From NCBI GenBank assembly GCA_045588185.1, contig JAZNDR010000038.1, forward strand, positions 1 through 64,000: a stretch of 64,000 bases of DNA. Direction: 5' to 3'. Source of the DNA: Scatosoma sp045588185 (GTDB lineage: Bacteria > Bacillota > Clostridia > Christensenellales > Borkfalkiaceae). The position numbers and the translations under genes are program-made. The notes under the pieces are model-generated. The model did not search any database, was not told the origin of the DNA, and was given only the letters and a program-made list of their open reading frames with translations. This document shows positions 58,919-64,000 of the stretch, in pieces (position 1 is the stretch's first letter; each line of letters starts with the position of its first letter).

Positions 58919-60157
58919 ATGGTTTTTGAAAAGAGATACGAAAACGGGCTTCGGCTCGTAGTGAAAAGAATGGAAGGCTTGATGTCGGTTACGATGGGGA
59001 TTCTCGTCGGTACGGGCGCAAGCGCAGAAACAGACAAGGAAGACGGTATTTCGCACTTTATCGAGCATATGCAGTTCAAGGGAACGAAGAAACGCAACGC
59101 CTTCGAGGTGTCCGACGCGTTCGACCGTTTGGGTGCGCAGGTCAATGCCTTTACGGGTAAAGACCTTACCTGCTATTATTCCAAATGTACTTCCGACCAC
59201 ACGGCGGAATGTTTTGAAATATTATCCGACCTTTTCTTAAATTCCACCTTTCCCGAAGAGGAAATGGAACGGGAAAAGGGAGTAGTTTGCGAAGAAATCT
59301 CTATGAACGAGGACGCGCCCGAGGATTTATGTTTAGACTTGCTTGCCCGCGCGTTTTACGGGAAAGAGAATTACGGCAGAAACATTCTAGGCACGGCAAA
59401 GAACGTAAAGGGCTTTACCGTAGCGGATATTCTTGCTTATAAAAAAGCGCGTTATTGCCCCGAAAATATCGTTATTTCCTTTGCGGGTGCAATCGACAGT
59501 GCCACGGCGCAAGCACTCGTGGAAGAATATTTCGGCACTTTAACGCAGGGGAAATTTGAAAAGCGAGAACCCAAGCTTACCTTTGCAGGCGAAAGCCTTG
59601 TGAAAAAGAAGCCCGTAGAGCAAATGCATATCGCCCTTGCGTATCCCGCCGTTGCCCGTGCGCATGAATTAGAAGACGCAGTCGGGGCAGTAAACGGTAT
59701 TTTGGGCGGAACAATGAGTTCACGGCTTTTCCAAGAAGTGCGCGAAAAACGCGGACTTGCCTATTCCGTATATTCCTACGTTTCTTCGTATGCGGAGTGC
59801 GGTTCGCAAATCATTTACGCGGGCGTAAATCCCGCGCAAAAGCAACAAGCTTACGAGGCGATTTGCGAAGTGATAAAAGATATGAAGAAGAACGGGGTTA
59901 CGGAAGAGGAGTTTTTGCGTAGCCGAGAGCAGATAAAATCGGGAATGTTTTTCAGTAACGAAAGTACGAATTCTCAAATGCTTCTTTACGGAAAGTATAT
60001 GCTGTATTTTGATAAGATTTTCAATTTTGAGGAACGCTTAAAGAAAATCAACGCAATGACGCGGGATACGGCGATGAGTGCAATTGAAACCATGTTCGAC
60101 GAAAGGTATAAAGCCATTGCGCTCATCGGTAATACGAGTAAAAAACTCGAATTATAA
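58919..60157 (+). CDS. M16 family zinc metallopeptidase
   Basis: A 412-residue processing-peptidase-like protein, cytoplasmic as no signal is seen. The inverted zinc motif H-F-I-E-H is near residues 43-47, with the downstream Glu in the E-E-I-S-M-N-E-D-A-P region near 120-130. The second half carries G-G-x-M-S-S-R-L-F-Q-E-V-R-E-K-R-G-L-A-Y, the family's R/Y motif. GAAAGGAAAAACT precedes the ATG at 58919; a TTG at 58904 is less likely. The substrate is unknown. Confidence 0.92.
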   Translation: MVFEKRYENGLRLVVKRMEGLMSVTMGILVGTGASAETDKEDGISHFIEHMQFKGTKKRNAFEVSDAFDRLGAQVNAFTGKDLTCYYSKCTSDHTAECFEILSDLFLNSTFPEEEMEREKGVVCEEISMNEDAPEDLCLDLLARAFYGKENYGRNILGTAKNVKGFTVADILAYKKARYCPENIVISFAGAIDSATAQALVEEYFGTLTQGKFEKREPKLTFAGESLVKKKPVEQMHIALAYPAVARAHELEDAVGAVNGILGGTMSSRLFQEVREKRGLAYSVYSYVSSYAECGSQIIYAGVNPAQKQQAYEAICEVIKDMKKNGVTEEEFLRSREQIKSGMFFSNESTNSQMLLYGKYMLYFDKIFNFEERLKKINAMTRDTAMSAIETMFDERYKAIALIGNTSKKLEL

Positions 60158-60161
60158 AATT

Positions 60162-60647
60162 ATGGAAACGAAGGAAGAAAGAAAAATCGGTTTTGCGCCC
60201 GTCTTTGATAAAAACAGTAAAGTATTGATATTAGGAAGTTTCCCGTCGGTTAAAAGCCGTCAAATCGAATTTTACTACGGAAACAAACAAAACCGTTTTT
60301 GGAAAATGCTTTGCGGATATTTTAAAGAGGCTATTCCCGAGAGTACGCAAGGCAAAAAGGAATTTTTATACCGCCATGGTATTGCGCTTTGGGATATAGC
60401 CGTTTCTTGCGAGATAGAAGGCTCGTCGGACGCCTCGTTAAAAAATGCGGAACTTGCCGATTTAAAAACGGTACTCGATAGAGCCGATATTCAAAAGATA
60501 CTTTTAAACGGAACGCTTGCATACCGACTGTTTATGACGGCGTATGAAAATATCGGGATACCGTATGAAAAAATGACGTCTACGAGTCCCGCAAACCCGA
60601 GATACGACGAGGCGGTATGGCGGAGGGCATTAGATGAAATATTCTGA
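60162..60647 (+). CDS. DNA-deoxyinosine glycosylase, uracil-DNA glycosylase superfamily
   Basis: A 161-residue base-excision enzyme. G-S-F-P-S-V-K-S-R near residues 23-31, followed by F-Y-Y-G-N-K-Q-N-R-F-W, and the late T-S-P-A-N match the hypoxanthine-DNA glycosylase family. It should remove deaminated adenine. The start at 60162 lies 4 bp after the peptidase stop and has no clear ribosome binding site, so translational coupling is likely. Its end overlaps the next gene by 14 bp. Confidence 0.87.
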   Translation: METKEERKIGFAPVFDKNSKVLILGSFPSVKSRQIEFYYGNKQNRFWKMLCGYFKEAIPESTQGKKEFLYRHGIALWDIAVSCEIEGSSDASLKNAELADLKTVLDRADIQKILLNGTLAYRLFMTAYENIGIPYEKMTSTSPANPRYDEAVWRRALDEIF

Positions 60648-61314
60648 CTTATTATCCCGTTTAAACGAGTATAAAGAAACAACATTTGCTTCTTTTCAGC
60701 GTAAGCTTATTCCCACAAATCAGACAATTTTAGGGGTACGCACACCGATAATGCGGAGGATAGCCAAAGAGTACACGGGTTCTCTTGATGAATTGCTTGC
60801 TTTTCCCGACGAATATTTTGAAGTTACCTTTATCAAACTGACCGTCGTTTCTGCCTTGCCATACGAAGATTTCGTGAAACATGTGGAGCGTTGTGTTGCT
60901 TTGATAGATAATTGGGCGACCTGCGATTGTTTTAAAACGAAAGCGATAAAAAAGCATAAAGCCGAATTTTTACCTGTGCTTGAAAGGATATTTTCTCACG
61001 GCGGTGAATTTTTTGAACGCTATGCGCTTATAACGCTGTTGAGCGAGTATATTGAAGAGGAGTATTTGCTCACTATTGAAAGTTATATAACTCGTGCAGA
61101 TACCAAATCGTACTATATACATATGGCAGTTGCTTGGCTAACCGCGGAAATACTTGTAAAACACTATGAATACGGCGTTCGTCTTTTAAAGAAAGGGGTT
61201 TTAGATATTAAAACGCACAACAAAGCGATACAAAAAGCCACTGAAAGTTATCGCCTCACAAACGAAAGAAAAGCGTATTTACGCTCTTTGAAAATAAAAA
61301 AACATATAGGATAG
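60634..61314 (+). CDS. DNA alkylation repair protein, AlkD-like
   Basis: A 226-residue all-helical HEAT-like protein. G-V-R-T-P-I-M-R-R-I-A-K, W-A-T-C-D, a K-x-K-A-I-K pattern and Y-Y-I-H-M-A-V-A-W are conserved in AlkD, which removes bulky alkylated bases without flipping them. GGAGG lies 8 bp upstream, inside the preceding DNA glycosylase gene, forming a two-gene DNA-repair pair. Confidence 0.87.
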   Translation: MKYSDLLSRLNEYKETTFASFQRKLIPTNQTILGVRTPIMRRIAKEYTGSLDELLAFPDEYFEVTFIKLTVVSALPYEDFVKHVERCVALIDNWATCDCFKTKAIKKHKAEFLPVLERIFSHGGEFFERYALITLLSEYIEEEYLLTIESYITRADTKSYYIHMAVAWLTAEILVKHYEYGVRLLKKGVLDIKTHNKAIQKATESYRLTNERKAYLRSLKIKKHIG

Positions 61315-61317
61315 AAA

Positions 61318-63495
61318 ATGAACATTTTACAAACGATTACGGAAGAATTCCATTTACAGGCTGCGCACGCAAAAAATATTATCGCATTATTAGACGAGGG
61401 GAACACCGTGCCCTTTATCGCTCGATACCGTAAGGAAATGACGGGTAGCTGCGACGATCAGGTGCTTCGTGAATTAAACGATAGATTGACCTATTTACGC
61501 AATTTAGAAAAACGGAAAGAAGAGGTGAGCGCGTCTATAACCGAGCAAGGCAAAATGACGGACGAAATCACGACTTTGCTTGCGAGCGCGGTTACTTTGA
61601 CGGAAGTGGAGGATATCTACCGTCCCTATAAACAAAAACGCAAAACGCGCGCGTCCGTTGCGATTGCCAAGGGCTTACAGCCGTTTGCAGAAAAAATATT
61701 AGAACAAGACAAATCGTTGGATATTAAAGCGGAAGCGGAAAAATATCTTTCCGACGAGGTAACAACGGCGCAAGAAGCCATCGACGGCGCAAGGGATATT
61801 ATTGCGGAAATCGTATCCGACGACGCGGCTACACGGAAAAAACTGCGTAATTACTTCTTCCGCCACGGCGAAATTACCTCGGCTTACGCCAAGGGAAAGG
61901 CAGAAGCCGACGAAACGAAAATATATGAAATGTATGCAAAATACAGCGAGCCCGTCGGCGAGATAAAAGGTCATCGTGTGCTTGCGCTCAATCGCGGGGA
62001 AAAGGAAGAATTTTTAAAGGTTTCCATAACCGTCGATACCGAGCTGGCAAAGCGCATTACGGCGGCAAATTTCTTAAAGGACGGAGGCGAAAGCTCGAAG
62101 CTTGTGCGTGAGGCGGCGGAAGACAGCTATGATAGATTGATTGCTCCCTCGGTAGAACGCGAAGTTCGAACGCAGCTTTTCGAGGACGCCAGCGAACAGG
62201 CAATAAAGACCTTTGAGCTCAATTTAAAACCGCTTTTAATGCAACCGCCCGTTAAAGATAAAATCACGATGGGTTGGGACCCTGCTTTCCGCACGGGTTG
62301 CAAAATTTGCGTGGTAGACGGTACGGGCAAGGTGCTCGATAAAACGGTGGTATTCCCTACGCCCCCGCAAAATAAAACGGAAGAAGCGAAAACCGTTCTT
62401 AAAAAGCTTATCGCAAAACACGGCGTGGAAGTCATTTCCTGCGGTAACGGAACGGCGAGTAAGGAAAGCGAAATCTTTATCGTGGAATTGATTAAAGAAA
62501 TTAAGGCGGAAACGGGCAGAGAGGTCGCGTACGTGATTGTAAACGAGGCGGGCGCAAGCGTGTATTCTGCCAGCCCGCTCGGCGCGGAAGAATTCCCCGA
62601 TTACGACGTTACGGCAAGAAGTGCCGTTTCAATTGCGCGCCGTTTGCAAGACCCGCTTGCAGAATTGATTAAAATTGACCCGAAATCCATAGGCGTTGGA
62701 CAATACCAACACGATATGAACGAAAAACGGCTTGACGGCGCGCTTGCAGGCGTATTGGAAGATTGCGTAAACAGCGTGGGCGTAGACCTAAATACTGCCA
62801 GCGTTTCGCTGTTAAAATACGTCGCAGGGCTCAATGTTTCCGTGGCAAAGAATATCGTTGCGTACCGTGAGGAACACGGTAGATTTCAATCGCGAAAGCA
62901 GCTTTTAAAAGTCCCCAAATTGGGCGAAAAAGCGTATACGCAATGCGCGGGCTTCCTGCGTATCGACGGCGGTGAAAACGTATTCGATAATACGGCGGTG
63001 CACCCCGAAAGCTACGCGAAAGCGGAAAAACTGCTTGGTTTGTTTTCGTATACGAAAGAGGACGTGCGTGCGCGAAGAATTGCGGATTTGCGTCAAAAAC
63101 TCAAAGTGTACGGGGAAGAGAAAGCCGCAAAAGAAACCAGTTTGGATAGGGAAACGCTTTCCGATATAGTAACCGAGCTTATGAAGCCGGGGCGGGATAT
63201 CCGCGAGAGTCTGCCCGCGCCCATTTTAAGAAAAGATTTGTTAAGTATTGCCGACTTAAAAGCGGGAATGGAACTGACGGGCACGGTACGGAACGTAGTG
63301 GACTTCGGCGCGTTTATTGACATCGGCGTACATCAGGACGGCTTGGTGCACATTTCCGAAATTACGGAAAAATACATTCGCCACCCGTCGGAAGCGTTGA
63401 AGGTCGGGCAGGTCGTAACGGTTAGAATAAAAGAGGTCGATTTGAAAAAGAACCGTATTGCTTTGACGATGAAAAAACGCAAAACGGATAATTAG
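61318..63495 (+). CDS. tex: Tex-family RNA-binding transcription accessory protein
   Basis: A 725-residue protein with an N-terminal helical Tex domain, a YqgF-like RNase H fold (M-G-W-D-P-A-F-R-T-G-C-K near residue 319), helix-hairpin-helix motifs (L-N-V-S-V-A-K-N-I-V-A and L-K-V-P-K-L-G) and a C-terminal S1 domain (G-M-E-L-T-G-T-V-R-N-V-V-D-F-G-A-F near 643-659). It binds RNA and affects transcription. It lies 3 bp after the AlkD-like gene. Confidence 0.95.
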   Translation: MNILQTITEEFHLQAAHAKNIIALLDEGNTVPFIARYRKEMTGSCDDQVLRELNDRLTYLRNLEKRKEEVSASITEQGKMTDEITTLLASAVTLTEVEDIYRPYKQKRKTRASVAIAKGLQPFAEKILEQDKSLDIKAEAEKYLSDEVTTAQEAIDGARDIIAEIVSDDAATRKKLRNYFFRHGEITSAYAKGKAEADETKIYEMYAKYSEPVGEIKGHRVLALNRGEKEEFLKVSITVDTELAKRITAANFLKDGGESSKLVREAAEDSYDRLIAPSVEREVRTQLFEDASEQAIKTFELNLKPLLMQPPVKDKITMGWDPAFRTGCKICVVDGTGKVLDKTVVFPTPPQNKTEEAKTVLKKLIAKHGVEVISCGNGTASKESEIFIVELIKEIKAETGREVAYVIVNEAGASVYSASPLGAEEFPDYDVTARSAVSIARRLQDPLAELIKIDPKSIGVGQYQHDMNEKRLDGALAGVLEDCVNSVGVDLNTASVSLLKYVAGLNVSVAKNIVAYREEHGRFQSRKQLLKVPKLGEKAYTQCAGFLRIDGGENVFDNTAVHPESYAKAEKLLGLFSYTKEDVRARRIADLRQKLKVYGEEKAAKETSLDRETLSDIVTELMKPGRDIRESLPAPILRKDLLSIADLKAGMELTGTVRNVVDFGAFIDIGVHQDGLVHISEITEKYIRHPSEALKVGQVVTVRIKEVDLKKNRIALTMKKRKTDN

Positions 63496-63505
63496 TAAAA
63501 AATGC

Positions 63506-63534
63506 TTGACATTTGGGAATTATTGTATTAAAAT
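63506..63534 (+). promoter_or_regulatory. Promoter of acpP
   Basis: TTGACA at 63506-63511 and TAAAAT at 63529-63534 with a 17-bp spacer; the start codon is 45 bp downstream. Confidence 0.78.
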
Positions 63535-63579
63535 AATAAGGTAAGTTTTAAAAACTCAAAATCACGGAGGACATTTGAT

Positions 63580-63807
63580 ATGTTAGAGAAAATTCAGGCA
63601 ATGCTTGCCGAAGCGCTCAATTTACCCTTGGAAAAGGTTGCGCCCGATGCAAAGATCGTTGACGATCTCGGTGCGGATTCCCTTGACGTTGTGGAACTTC
63701 TTAGCCGTCTTGAAGACGAATACGGTATTATGATTCCCGATGACGAAGTGGAAAACCTCGTTACGGTTGCCGACGTTGCGAACACGCTTGATAAATTGGT
63801 GAAATAA
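63580..63807 (+). CDS. acpP: Acyl carrier protein
   Basis: A 75-residue acidic helical carrier for fatty acid synthesis. The attachment motif D-S-L-D (G-A-D-S-L-D-V-V) holds the phosphopantetheine serine near residue 36. CACGGAGG precedes the ATG. It is transcribed alone, between its own promoter and terminator. Confidence 0.97.
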   Translation: MLEKIQAMLAEALNLPLEKVAPDAKIVDDLGADSLDVVELLSRLEDEYGIMIPDDEVENLVTVADVANTLDKLVK

Positions 63808-63822
63808 TCGTTATGCGAAAAG

Positions 63823-63856
63823 AGAAAGGCTTGTACAAACGAGCCTTTCTTTTTTA
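63823..63856 (+). terminator. Rho-independent terminator of acpP
   Basis: AGAAAGGCT and AGCCTTTCT pair perfectly around a 10-nt loop and run into seven T residues. Confidence 0.92.
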
Positions 63857-63895
63857 TTTTTCGTTGGATTGTTGATTATTTACTCGTTGAAACGA

Positions 63896-63924
63896 TTGCT
63901 TAAAAAAATTTTATATGGTATAAT
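63896..63924 (+). promoter_or_regulatory. Promoter of the truncated last gene
   Basis: TTGCTT at 63896-63901 and TATAAT at 63919-63924 are separated by 17 bp, 31 bp before the ATG. Confidence 0.68.
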
Positions 63925-63955
63925 TTTCAAGTAGAATAAATTTTGAGGTATAGAA

Positions 63956-64000
63956 ATGTTACAAGTAACGGGTGTTTCTCTGCAATACGGCAGTAAAAAA
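63956..64000 (+). CDS. Start of an ABC-type ATPase gene, truncated by the window
   Basis: Only 15 codons are visible: M-L-Q-V-T-G-V-S-L-Q-Y-G-S-K-K. This matches the first strand and aromatic A-loop (Y) of ABC ATPase domains, most like ABC-F proteins, which begin in this way. TTGAGG lies 10 bp upstream of the ATG. A transporter ATPase cannot be excluded. Confidence 0.6.
   Translation, partial: MLQVTGVSLQYGSKK

Overview
The window looks like a low-GC, Gram-positive, fermentative anaerobe of the Clostridia, probably a gut lineage. The evidence is purine-rich ribosome binding sites, lipoprotein signals, a pta-ackA pair, HPr kinase, MutS2 and YceD-rpmF. No rRNA, intact tRNA, integrase, transposase or CRISPR array was found. 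Assignment below class is not possible from the sequence alone.

Region 1 (about 0.3-12.1 kb) is a plus-strand carbohydrate locus. It has two ABC sugar permeases, a solute-binding lipoprotein, a DUF4091-type surface lipoprotein, two further lipoproteins, a 45-residue small protein, a 698-residue secreted protein and a Gfo/Idh/MocA (GH109-like) enzyme. Region 2 (12.1-14.6 kb) is a scar-like segment. It holds a repeat-family palindrome, three 32-bp-spaced boxes, an AAA/DUF4143 ATPase and a 25-nt orphan tRNA 3' tail followed by a terminator. Region 3 (14.6-42.1 kb) is a rhamnose/pectin-type utilisation locus. It has a GH106-like enzyme and a GH78-like enzyme, whose promoters share a conserved element. 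It also has an AraC regulator and a long operon: solute-binding lipoprotein, two permeases, giant Ig-like and GLUG-like surface proteins, a DUF4838 protein, a 37-residue small protein, GH28, a CapA-like phosphoesterase, GH13 and GH36. Region 4 (42.1-42.56 kb) is a second scar with three repeat copies, another 25-nt tRNA tail and a terminator.

Region 5 (42.58-64 kb) is core genome: tmcAL, pta-ackA, yceD-rpmF, copA (with a fused CopZ-like domain), an ArsR regulator, uvrC, a HAD phosphatase, hprK, a U32 protein, mutS2, a polysaccharide deacetylase, an M16 peptidase, a DNA glycosylase, an AlkD-like protein, tex, acpP and the start of an ABC-type ATPase gene.

The likely logic of the accessory part is that surface proteins capture and partly process a complex glycan. 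The two ATPase-less ABC importers take up oligosaccharides, and the signal-less glycosidases finish them in the cytoplasm. The most novel-looking theme is that both import loci carry the same unexplained tail: a tiny T-(A/S)-S-G protein directly followed by a large secreted protein with a G-A-(S/A)-V-R domain. The tiny protein of the first locus also shares a D-P-x-R-E-D-I-Y motif with the lipoprotein encoded just before it.
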